A stretch of DNA of 7,985 nt from Candidatus Omnitrophota bacterium (GTDB lineage Bacteria > Omnitrophota > 4484-213), in assembly GCA_030639955.1 (NCBI GenBank), contig DAOWKH010000038.1, forward strand, positions 1 through 7,985, read 5' to 3'. Positions 1 through 6,076 of this stretch are shown piece by piece (the stretch's first letter is position 1; each line of letters begins with the position of its first letter). A program made the position numbers and the translations under genes. The notes under the pieces are model-generated. The model was not told where the DNA came from, did not search any database, and saw only the letters and a list, made by a program, of their open reading frames with translations.

Positions 1-1589
1 AGGTAGAGCGTATTTTAAAAATGGTCGATGGTGTGCTTCTTCTTGTGGATGCGGTTGAAGGGCCTATGCCGCAGACGAAATTTGTATTAAAAAAGTCGCT
101 GGAGTTACATCTGAAGCCAATTCTTGTCATCAATAAAATTGACCGTCCCAATGCCCGTCCGGATGAGGTTGCTAATATGGCATTTGACCTTTTCTGTGAA
201 TTGAACGCATCTGATGAACAGCTTGATTTTCCAATAATCTATTCTTCCGGGAAGGATGGTTATGCAGTGCTTGACCTTGATGAACCGAGGAAGTCGATAA
301 AGCCACTTTTAGAGACCATCCTGCATAGGGTATTGCCGCCGGTTGCTGATCCGAAACTGCCTTTTCAGATGTTGGTAACTATGCTTGATTATGATTCATA
401 TGTTGGACGCATAGCAACCGGCCGCATTTTTCATGGCTCTATTCATATTGGGGACCCTGTGGCTCTTGTGAAACGCGATGGCGCTATTTTAAAAGGGAAA
501 GCAACCAAATTAATGAAGTACCTCGGGTTAAAAAGGATCGAAGTCCAGGAAGCCATGGCAGGGGACATTATCTCGATTTCCGGCATCGATGATGTGAAGG
601 TTGGAGAAACACTTACAGGGGTTAATGAACCAAAAGGATTGCCCACTATCAAGATCGATGAGCCCACTATTTCTATGAATTTCTCTCATAATACAAGCCC
701 TCTTGCCGGCAAGGACGGAGGGCGATTTTTGACATCGCGGCATATACGCGAGCGGCTTGAACATGAAGCTATGATTAATGTCGGTGTCAAAGTTGAAGAA
801 GTCGATGGTGGTGAGCGGTTTAAGGTTTCAGGCAGAGGCGAACTGCACCTTGAAATTTTAATCGAGACAATGCGCCGTGAAGGGTACGAAATGGAGGTTT
901 CCCGGCCACAGGTTATTATGAAGAAAGTGGGTGGACAACTGCTTGAACCGGTTGAAGAAGTAGTCGTGGAGATAGATAGCCAATATCAAGGTGCGGTTAT
1001 ACAGGCGACAGGAGTCCGGAAGGCAAAAATGAGAGATTTAAAAACAACTTCCTCGGGTGCTATCCATATGGACTTTGTTATTGCTTCACGAGCTCTAATT
1101 GGGTTTCGAAGCGATTTTTTGATGCTCACCCGCGGCAACGGTGTTATGTATCAAAATTTTCTTGAATATCAAACCTATAAAGGAGAAATGCCAAGGCGTC
1201 AGGCCGGGGTCCTTATCTCGCATTCAGATGGCTATGCAGTTGCCTATGCCTTATATAATCTACAACCGCGAGGGGATATTTTCATCAAGCCGGGAGATAG
1301 ATTGTATGAAGGGATGATTATCGGTGTGAATAATAAAGGAGTTGACCTTGTCGTAAATGCCTTACAGGGAAAAAAGTTGACTAATATGCGCGCTGCAGGC
1401 GCCGATGAAGCAATCCAGCTTATACCTCCCCGACAAATGACCCTTGAGTTCGCTCTTGAGTTTATTGAGGATGATGAATTGGTTGAAATTACTCCCAAAC
1501 ATATAAGACCGAGGAAATTATATCTTAAAGAAGTGGAGCGTAAACGTATAAACCGCGCCCAAAGAAACAGAGAGAAGGTAAATGGCTGA
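1..1589 (+). CDS. typA: Ribosome-associated GTPase TypA/BipA, 5'-truncated by the window edge
   Basis: TypA/BipA is a translational GTPase of the EF-G/EF-4 superfamily that binds the 70S ribosome and supports 50S assembly and stress or cold growth. The reading frame is open from the first full codon at position 3, and translation gives VERILKMVDG, matching the family's GEVER-x-x-x-MVDG segment just after switch II. About 80 N-terminal residues (P-loop and both switches) therefore lie upstream of the window, and the ATG at 21 is an internal Met, not the start. Visible features, counted from that Met, are the G4 motif NKID at residues 38-41, the G5-like SSGKDG, an EF-G domain III/V-like stretch with VSGRGELHLEILIE, and the BipA-specific C-terminal domain with GKKLTNMRA and DDELVEITP. 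The C-terminus RINRAQRN is complete for the family. The stop codon overlaps the next gene by 8 nt, implying translational coupling. Family assignment is very secure. Confidence 0.97.
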   Translation, partial: VERILKMVDGVLLLVDAVEGPMPQTKFVLKKSLELHLKPILVINKIDRPNARPDEVANMAFDLFCELNASDEQLDFPIIYSSGKDGYAVLDLDEPRKSIKPLLETILHRVLPPVADPKLPFQMLVTMLDYDSYVGRIATGRIFHGSIHIGDPVALVKRDGAILKGKATKLMKYLGLKRIEVQEAMAGDIISISGIDDVKVGETLTGVNEPKGLPTIKIDEPTISMNFSHNTSPLAGKDGGRFLTSRHIRERLEHEAMINVGVKVEEVDGGERFKVSGRGELHLEILIETMRREGYEMEVSRPQVIMKKVGGQLLEPVEEVVVEIDSQYQGAVIQATGVRKAKMRDLKTTSSGAIHMDFVIASRALIGFRSDFLMLTRGNGVMYQNFLEYQTYKGEMPRRQAGVLISHSDGYAVAYALYNLQPRGDIFIKPGDRLYEGMIIGVNNKGVDLVVNALQGKKLTNMRAAGADEAIQLIPPRQMTLEFALEFIEDDELVEITPKHIRPRKLYLKEVERKRINRAQRNREKVNG

Positions 1590-2004
1590 TATAAAGGGAA
1601 CTAAACAAGAACTATTGAAGAAAAAGATGCGCAAGTTGGGGGTTTATGAAAAAGACCTTGTGGAGAAATTTATCCGTTCGAGTGGAAAGGGAGGCCAAAA
1701 TGTAAATAAAGTATCCACCTGCGTTTATTTAAAACATATGCCGACCGGCATAGAGGTAAAATGCCAACGGGAACGTTCACAGGTCTTGAATAGATTTTTG
1801 GCAAGGAGAATTCTTGTAAATAAAATCGAGACAATTAAGTTAGGAAGATTATCAGAAGAGAAAAAGCGGATAGAAAAAATAAGAAGACAGAAGCGCAAAC
1901 GTTCAAAGCGAGCCAAAGAAAAGATGTTGGAGGCCAAAAGAAAAACGGCAGAGAAGAGAAAAATGCGTTCTTATCGGCCGGGGGCAGATGAGATAGTCAA
2001 TTAA
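1582..2004 (+). CDS. Codon-independent GGQ release-factor-like protein (mtRF-R/C12orf65-like ribosome rescue factor)
   Basis: This is a 140-aa protein made of a single RF-1 catalytic domain with a very basic tail and no stop-codon recognition domain. The GGQ tripeptide that triggers peptidyl-tRNA hydrolysis is at residues 37-39, within SSGKGGQNVNKVST. It is followed by the compact segment LKHMPTGIEVKCQRERSQ (50-67) and a Lys/Arg-rich helix (about 90-130). ArfB/YaeJ has an insertion between GGQ and the ERSQ motif. Here the spacing is the short one of RF1/RF2, and the wording and tail most resemble mitochondrial mtRF-R (C12orf65). By family knowledge it likely rescues stalled ribosomes or releases peptide from split 50S subunits. 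The start at 1582 overlaps the end of typA, with AGAAGG at 1573-1578 as a closely spaced Shine-Dalgarno. The subfamily choice is from remembered motifs. The GGQ hydrolase-domain call is secure. Confidence 0.9.
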   Translation: MADIKGTKQELLKKKMRKLGVYEKDLVEKFIRSSGKGGQNVNKVSTCVYLKHMPTGIEVKCQRERSQVLNRFLARRILVNKIETIKLGRLSEEKKRIEKIRRQKRKRSKRAKEKMLEAKRKTAEKRKMRSYRPGADEIVN

Positions 2005-2018
2005 AAAAAGAGGTTAAA

Positions 2019-2177
2019 ATGGCTGAAACCCTGATGAGATTGGAGATAATAATTATAATCGTAGGTTCTGTTATAGGATTAATGTTTCTGTTCGCATTAG
2101 TGATGATAAGCCGCCATATTACTGAAGTAAAGAATGCTCTGAAGAAAGTCATTGAGTTATTAAAGGATATTAGTTGA
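2019..2177 (+). CDS. Small single-pass membrane protein with heptad C-terminal tail (52 aa)
   Basis: This is a short ORF that I do not recognise by family. It begins with ATG 14 nt after the RF-like gene and is preceded by AAGAGG at 2008-2013, five bases from the start, which is a good Shine-Dalgarno. The product starts MAETLMRLE, followed by one strongly hydrophobic segment at residues 10-30 (five consecutive Ile, then VGSVIGLMFLFALVMI). The cytoplasmic-looking tail has hydrophobic residues I34, V37, L41, V44, L48 and I51 in perfect 3-4 spacing, so it probably forms a coiled coil or amphipathic helix. The layout suggests an N-terminal membrane anchor with an oligomerising or partner-binding tail. 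Its position behind two ribosome-acting genes hints at co-expression but gives no function. The stop codon overlaps the left edge of the palindromic element that follows. Confidence 0.72.
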   Translation: MAETLMRLEIIIIIVGSVIGLMFLFALVMISRHITEVKNALKKVIELLKDIS

Positions 2178-2237
2178 ATTTGCCCCCCGCTGATTCGTCC
2201 GCCTAAGGCGGACGAATCAAAACGCTGGGGACAATTC
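2176..2237. repeat. Long compound inverted repeat with a 13-bp perfect core
   Basis: The core arms 2191-2203 and 2207-2219 are perfectly complementary over 13 bp (TGATTCGTCCGCC, loop TAA). Weaker outer pairing joins CCCC 2183-2186 to GGGG 2227-2230 and GAATT 2176-2180 to AATTC 2233-2237, with two mismatches between them. No T-run follows, so it is not a classical intrinsic terminator, although transcripts from typA or the 52-aa gene could be attenuated or stabilised here. Its right end abuts the hairpin at 2238-2290. It is probably a REP-like palindromic unit. Confidence 0.75.
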
Positions 2238-2290
2238 GCCTATGTGATTTAGCTTCATCCCGAAACTTCGGGACTCACTAAATCACAGGC
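2238..2290 (+). promoter_or_regulatory. Leader hairpin, copy A of a covarying structured element upstream of the flavodoxin gene
   Basis: The stem pairs GCCT 2238-2241 with AGGC 2287-2290. A two-base left bulge (AT 2242-2243) follows, then GTGATTTAG 2244-2252 pairs with CTAAATCAC 2278-2286. Inside, a smaller hairpin CCCGAA/TTCGGG occupies 2259-2272. AATTC precedes the stem directly, and TCATTGGAG (2291-2299) follows it and supplies the Shine-Dalgarno of the gene at 2306. A second copy with compensatory changes lies at 6486-6527. The structure is seen in sequence. Whether it acts as a cis-regulatory RNA or is a mobile palindromic repeat is not settled. Confidence 0.7.
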
Positions 2291-2295
2291 TCATT

Positions 2296-2300
2296 GGAGA
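2296..2300 (+). promoter_or_regulatory. Shine-Dalgarno deciding the flavodoxin start
   Basis: GGAGA lies five bases upstream of the ATG at 2306 (six from the GGAG core). This supports that ATG over the in-frame TTG at 2294, which would overlap the ribosome binding site itself and add only four residues (MEKK) before the conserved flavodoxin N-terminus. Confidence 0.75.
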
Positions 2301-2305
2301 AAAAG

Positions 2306-2791
2306 ATGAAAGTATTGATTGCTTATTATTCAAAGACAGGGAATACCAAACAGATGGCTGAGGCAATTGCCGATGCTATTGAAAAGGAGAATTTGGAGGT
2401 TATTCTTAAAGAAGTTGAGGAAGTAAAAGCAAAAGATTTAGTGGATTATCAAGGGCTAATTTTTGGAACGCCTACTTACTACGGAACCTGCTCTTACCAG
2501 GTTAAAAGATTGTTAGACGAAAGTGTAATCCTGCATGGAAAGTTGGATGGAAAAGCAGGAGGAGCATTTACTTCTTCCAATAACATCGGTGGGGGGAATG
2601 AGACCGCTATCTTGAGTATTTTGGAAGCAATGCTTATTCACGGAATGGTTATTCAGGGCGACTCCGAGGGCGACCATTATGGCCCGGTAGCCATTGGCGG
2701 CTTGGATAAAAGGGCAGAAGCTAACTGCCAAAGATTTGCCAAGAGATTTGCAGATTTGGTAAAGAAAATCTCAGGGGGACTTTTGTTATGA
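2306..2791 (+). CDS. WrbA-like flavodoxin / NAD(P)H:quinone oxidoreductase family protein
   Basis: A cytoplasmic 161-aa flavodoxin-fold protein predicted to bind FMN. The N-terminus MKVLIAYYSKTGNTKQ contains the phosphate-binding loop S9-K-T-G-N-T14. GTPTYYGT (54-61) matches the flavin loop of the WrbA/flavodoxin family. GGGNETAILSILEAMLIHGM (95-114) followed by HYGPVAIGG is typical of WrbA-like proteins, which make two-electron quinone reductions, but it is shorter than classical WrbA (about 200 aa). It is the first gene of the seven-gene operon and overlaps purU by 4 nt (ATGA), implying translational coupling. The gene starts directly after the structured leader at 2238-2290. I leave the symbol blank because flavodoxin-like electron carrier versus quinone reductase cannot be decided from sequence alone. 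Confidence 0.9.
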   Translation: MKVLIAYYSKTGNTKQMAEAIADAIEKENLEVILKEVEEVKAKDLVDYQGLIFGTPTYYGTCSYQVKRLLDESVILHGKLDGKAGGAFTSSNNIGGGNETAILSILEAMLIHGMVIQGDSEGDHYGPVAIGGLDKRAEANCQRFAKRFADLVKKISGGLLL

Positions 2792-3639
2792 ATAATACTG
2801 TTCTTCTTATTTCCTGCCCGGATACAAAAGGAATCACTGCGAGTGTTGCCAATTTTATATATCAAAACAACGGCAATATAGAACACGCCGACCAGCATAT
2901 AGATTCTCAGAGCGATACCTTCTTTATGAGAATCGAATGGTCATTAAAGGATTTTAAAATCGAGAAAGATAAAATTGCTGAAAGTTTTAAACCCTTAGCA
3001 GATAGGTTCAAAATGCGCTGGGCTCTTCACTTCACTGATAAAGTTATGCGAATGGCTATTTTTGTCTCCAAATATGAACACTGCCTCTACGATTTGCTCT
3101 TGCGCTTCAAAGGAGGGCAACTAAATTGTGAACTGCCTTTAATTATAAGTAATCACTCCCTTGCGAAGGAAACTGCCGATAGTTTCGGTATCAGATTTGT
3201 AAAATTTCCTATTATTAAGGAAAATAAGTTGCAGCAAGAGAAGAGGGAAATAGCACTGTTGAAACAGGAAAAGATTGACCTTATTGTTCTGGCGAGATAT
3301 ACTCAGATTCTTACCAAGCAATTTGTAGAAGAGTTTCCTGAGCAAATTATAAACATCCACCATTCTTTTCTTCCGGCATTTGTAGGCAGGCAACCCTACA
3401 AACAGGCCTACAAAAAAGGAGTTAAAATTATCGGCGCTACCAGCCATTACCTTATAGAGAAGTTAGATGCTGGCCCAATTATCGAGCAGGATACTATCAG
3501 GATAAGCCATCGGGATTCTATCGATGATTTAATAAGAAAAGGCCAAGATTTAGAGAAGGCAGTTTTGGGCCGCGCTGTGAGGTGGCATTTAGACAGGAAG
3601 ATTCTTGTCTATAATAACAAAACTGTTATTTTTGATTAG
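2788..3639 (+). CDS. purU: Formyltetrahydrofolate deformylase PurU
   Basis: PurU hydrolyses 10-formyl-tetrahydrofolate to formate and THF, balancing the one-carbon folate pool and feeding formate to formate-dependent purine synthesis. The 283-aa length matches the family (about 280). An ACT domain occupies roughly residues 1-80 (VLLISCPDTKGITASVANFI). The formyltransferase domain follows from about 85, with INIHHSFLPAFVG (188-200), GVKIIGATSHYL and LDAGPII. The catalytic triad of the formyltransferase family is visible as N189, H191 and D227. The C-terminus RKILVYNNKTVIF is also typical. The gene overlaps the upstream flavodoxin by ATGA and is followed 8 nt later by a lipoprotein gene. In purine genes, formate from PurU serves PurT, but no purT is visible here. 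Confidence 0.96.
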   Translation: MNNTVLLISCPDTKGITASVANFIYQNNGNIEHADQHIDSQSDTFFMRIEWSLKDFKIEKDKIAESFKPLADRFKMRWALHFTDKVMRMAIFVSKYEHCLYDLLLRFKGGQLNCELPLIISNHSLAKETADSFGIRFVKFPIIKENKLQQEKREIALLKQEKIDLIVLARYTQILTKQFVEEFPEQIINIHHSFLPAFVGRQPYKQAYKKGVKIIGATSHYLIEKLDAGPIIEQDTIRISHRDSIDDLIRKGQDLEKAVLGRAVRWHLDRKILVYNNKTVIFD

Positions 3640-3647
3640 ATTTATAT

Positions 3648-3863
3648 ATGATAATGAAACCCATACTCCTATCAATTTTAATATTATTTTTACTAACCGG
3701 TTGCGCTTCTGGTTTGCTCTCTGTAAACGAAGGAGTAGCTAAATTCTCAATCCCGTTTGATTTTCCGAAGACACAAGAACAAGAACTCCGAGAGAAGAAA
3801 ATACTCGAGGAAATAGAGAGAGCCGAAGAAGAAATGGAGAGAGCTGAAGAAGCAACAAAGTAA
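3648..3863 (+). CDS. Small lipoprotein with charged coiled-coil tail (71 aa)
   Basis: A short exported protein with no family I recognise. Residues 1-18 are a lipoprotein signal peptide, MIMKPILLSILILFLLTG, ending in the lipobox L16-T-G-C19, so C19 should be lipidated. Ala follows the Cys, which does not suggest inner-membrane retention. A short linker with Pro residues (35-40) is followed by a charged helix from about residue 42. There I52, I56, A59, M63, A66 and T70 keep 4-3 heptad spacing. The last residue is Lys, vaguely recalling Braun lipoprotein. No clear Shine-Dalgarno is visible upstream. ATG at 3654 (MKPILL) is an equally good start and removes only two residues. It lies inside the operon between purU and the second flavodoxin, so translation may depend on coupling. 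Confidence 0.75.
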   Translation: MIMKPILLSILILFLLTGCASGLLSVNEGVAKFSIPFDFPKTQEQELREKKILEEIERAEEEMERAEEATK

Positions 3864-3888
3864 TGAGTCAGAGGGATGAATTTAAATA

Positions 3889-4377
3889 ATGAAAGCAATC
3901 ATCATCTACTACTCTCATAGCGGCAACACAGCGAAGGTTGCCGAAGTATTAAGGGAACATATTAAGCAGGATGGACCTGTTGAGGTAATTAGATTAGAAC
4001 CCATTGACGAAACGAAGGCATTTTTTGCTCAAGCAGTGCAGGCATTAAAGAGAGCAAAGGCGAAGCTCAAAGCCGTAAAGACAGACCTTTCTGAATACGC
4101 TCTTATTTGTTTAGGGACGCCGGTTTGGGCTCTTGCGCCCGCTCCGGCAATGAATAGATATTTAAGTGAATGCAAAGGCATACAAGGCAAGGATGTTGTT
4201 CTGTTTGTTACTTATGGCGGCGGGCTTGGCGTAAAGCGATGTTTGGATATAATGGAGAAGGAAGTTAAGAGCAAAGGTGCGAAGAAAATTTTTAGATTTT
4301 CTATTCAGGAGTCAAAGGTTGATAAGCAAAATTTAGTGAGAGAGCAGATAAAAATTAAATATAGCCAATTATGCTAA
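3889..4377 (+). CDS. Flavodoxin family protein (second copy in operon)
   Basis: A 162-aa cytoplasmic FMN-binding flavodoxin-fold protein. MKAIIIYYSHSGNTAKVAEVL carries the FMN phosphate loop S9-H-S-G-N-T14, and LGTPVWALAPAPAMNRYL (75-92) is the flavin-stacking loop region with W80. A further glycine-rich loop is YGGGLG (109-114). Between them an Ala/Lys-rich stretch (45-65) matches the helix seen in many short bacterial flavodoxin-like proteins described as flavodoxin/NADPH-dependent FMN reductases. It is only distantly similar to the flavodoxin at 2306 and is not WrbA-like, so this is not a recent tandem duplication. GAGGG at 3871-3875 serves as a rather distant Shine-Dalgarno. Its end overlaps the deacylase gene by 7 nt. 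The physiological redox partner is unknown. Confidence 0.88.
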   Translation: MKAIIIYYSHSGNTAKVAEVLREHIKQDGPVEVIRLEPIDETKAFFAQAVQALKRAKAKLKAVKTDLSEYALICLGTPVWALAPAPAMNRYLSECKGIQGKDVVLFVTYGGGLGVKRCLDIMEKEVKSKGAKKIFRFSIQESKVDKQNLVREQIKIKYSQLC

Positions 4378-5414
4378 GCGCAAGCCGGAGTTTTAAAAAT
4401 AAGAATTTACTTCCGGGAGTAATCTTATTTTTATTGATTGGCAAAATTGGTTTTGCTGAGGTCTCTGGCGAAGAGGTAAAAATGAGCTCTCCGATTACTA
4501 AAGTTACCAAAGCCGCTTTTGTCTGGAGCGAGGATTATAAAGCGTCTTTAGGCAGAGGGCACATATTTCCGACAATAAAATACCAACGGCTATACTCAGC
4601 AGCGATTAAACAGAAAATATTAAAAGAAGAGGATATTTTTAAACCCCGGCCATTGAAGGATGAAGATTTGCTTTTGGTGCACAGTAAATCCTATCTGCGA
4701 AAATTAGAGCTTTTGGCTTTAAGCCCCTTAGGGATGCTCAATGGAGAGAATCCGGTCTCTCGGCAAATCCTGAAGGCAGTGCGACTCTCCTCTGGAGGAA
4801 CATATTTAGCCTGCAAATTAGCTTTAAAATATGGAATAGGGATGAATTTAGCCGGCGGATTTCATCATGCCTCTTCAAATCAAGAAGAGGGTTTTTGTTA
4901 TTATAATGATGTAGCTCTGGCGGTTAAGAAATTACAGAAAGAAGATAAACTGAATAAAGTAATGGTTATTGACTGCGATGTGCATCACGGAAATGGGACG
5001 GCTATGTTATTTCAGGACGATGACAGCGTGTTTATCTTTGACATCTATCAAGAGGATAATTATCCGATGCCCAAGGTGAAAGTAGATTATGCCGTCGGTC
5101 TAAATAGCTACGCTGGAATTGATGATGAAAAATATTTAAAAGAGCTGACGGTTTTGCCAAATCTTATTGACAAATTTAGCCCTGAACTTATAATTTATGT
5201 AGCCGGAGCCGATCCCTACAAAGGAGACCAGTTGGGCGGATTTAATCTCAGTCAAGAGGGTTTAAAGAAGCGGGATGAGTATGTAATTGGTTTAGCCAAA
5301 GAGAAGGAAATTCCTGTAGGTATAGTGCTTGGCGGAGGTTATGCAGAGAGGATCGAGGATACAATTGAGATACACTTGAATACAATTAAAGCGATCAAAT
5401 CCTTATTAAGATGA
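4371..5414 (+). CDS. Class IV (HDAC11-like) histone deacetylase family zinc deacylase, possibly with signal peptide
   Basis: A zinc-dependent amidohydrolase of the arginase/deacetylase fold that removes acyl groups from lysine or small amines. Counting from the ATG at 4371 (347 aa), the catalytic set is intact: tandem His H165-H166 in GGFHHASS, charge-relay D201, zinc ligands D203, H205 and D281, and Y324 in GGGY. GFCYYNDVALA, the DIYQEDNYP segment and GDQLGGFNLSQEGLKKRDE resemble human HDAC11 more than AcuC-type enzymes. HDAC11 is a fatty-acid deacylase, so long-chain acyl substrates are conceivable. The first 37 residues contain basic residues, a hydrophobic stretch (LLPGVILFLLIG) and GFA, resembling a cleavable signal peptide. 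An alternative ATG at 4482 with a good Shine-Dalgarno yields a cytoplasmic 310-aa enzyme. Upstream overlap with flavodoxin is 7 nt, and downstream overlap with nnrE is ATGA. Confidence 0.92.
   Translation: MLSASRSFKNKNLLPGVILFLLIGKIGFAEVSGEEVKMSSPITKVTKAAFVWSEDYKASLGRGHIFPTIKYQRLYSAAIKQKILKEEDIFKPRPLKDEDLLLVHSKSYLRKLELLALSPLGMLNGENPVSRQILKAVRLSSGGTYLACKLALKYGIGMNLAGGFHHASSNQEEGFCYYNDVALAVKKLQKEDKLNKVMVIDCDVHHGNGTAMLFQDDDSVFIFDIYQEDNYPMPKVKVDYAVGLNSYAGIDDEKYLKELTVLPNLIDKFSPELIIYVAGADPYKGDQLGGFNLSQEGLKKRDEYVIGLAKEKEIPVGIVLGGGYAERIEDTIEIHLNTIKAIKSLLR
4472..4476 (+). promoter_or_regulatory. Possible internal Shine-Dalgarno for a shorter deacylase start
   Basis: The sequence AAGAGGTAAAAATG places AGAGG five bases before the in-frame ATG at 4482. 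Its layout is almost the same as that before the 52-aa gene (AAGAGGTTAAAATG). The upstream ATG at 4371 has no comparably clear site and relies on overlap with the preceding gene. This motif therefore raises real doubt about which start is used. Confidence 0.5.
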
Positions 5415-6076
5415 AATACATAACTTCTCAAGAAATGCGGGAAATAGATAGACGCACGCAGGAGGACTTTGGCATTTCTGCTGTTGTGCTGATGGAGAAT
5501 GCAGGGCGGGCGGCGTTTTATGCTGCGTTTGATATGTTATCTAAACAAGAGCATAAGAGGGTAATTTGTATCTGTGGTAAAGGGAATAATGGCGGCGATG
5601 GTTTTGTCTGTGCCAGGCACTTGCTAAATAATGGAGTAGATACAGATATTTTTTTATTGGGGGAACCCGATGGATTAAAAGGAAATGCAAAAATTAATTA
5701 TGATATATTGCGGAAAATGGGGAAGGTAATCAAGATTTTAAAAACCAGAGATGATTCGGAATTTTTGAAAAGCGAGTTAAAAGAGGCACAACTTTTAATA
5801 GATGCGATATTCGGGATTGGCCTGTCCGCCGAGGTTAAAGAACCCTACAGAAGCGTTATTGACCTAATGAATCAGTCGGGAAAGCCAATTTTGGCTTTAG
5901 ATGTGCCTTCCGGTCTGGATGCAACCGACGGAAAGGTGCTCGGTGCTTGCATAAAGGCGGAAAAGACAGTTACTTTTGCTCTCCCTAAGACAGGATTTAT
6001 TAAAAATGATGGGCCCTTGTATATCGGCAGATTGATTACAGCCGATATTTCTATTCCTAAAACACTTTTAAAATGA
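5411..6076 (+). CDS. nnrE: NAD(P)H-hydrate epimerase (YjeF N-terminal domain, stand-alone)
   Basis: This enzyme epimerises the R form of damaged NADHX/NADPHX to the S form so the partner dehydratase can restore NAD(P)H. The 221-aa product is one YjeF_N domain. VLMENAGRAA (26-35), the glycine-rich loop GKGNNGGDGF (56-65), DAIFGIGL (131-138) and ALDVPSGLDATDG (162-174) are all characteristic. There is no C-terminal carbohydrate-kinase-like NnrD domain, which is fused to this one in E. coli and many bacteria. The dehydratase must be encoded elsewhere or be absent. The start overlaps the deacylase stop and the end overlaps the SemiSWEET start, both as ATGA, so all three proteins are probably made from one message by coupled translation. 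Confidence 0.95.
   Translation: MKYITSQEMREIDRRTQEDFGISAVVLMENAGRAAFYAAFDMLSKQEHKRVICICGKGNNGGDGFVCARHLLNNGVDTDIFLLGEPDGLKGNAKINYDILRKMGKVIKILKTRDDSEFLKSELKEAQLLIDAIFGIGLSAEVKEPYRSVIDLMNQSGKPILALDVPSGLDATDGKVLGACIKAEKTVTFALPKTGFIKNDGPLYIGRLITADISIPKTLLK

Noticed and set aside
2176..2237. Intrinsic transcription terminator after the 52-aa gene
   Set aside because: The hairpin is strong, but the right arm is followed by AAAACGCTGGGG and not by a run of T, and no other T-tract occurs before the flavodoxin gene.
2294..2305. TTG start for the first flavodoxin
   Set aside because: It would place the start inside the Shine-Dalgarno, and the family N-terminus begins at the ATG at 2306.
3139..3447. 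102-aa minus-strand ORF inside purU
   Set aside because: It lies antisense to the conserved formyltransferase domain and has no ribosome binding site or recognisable motif.
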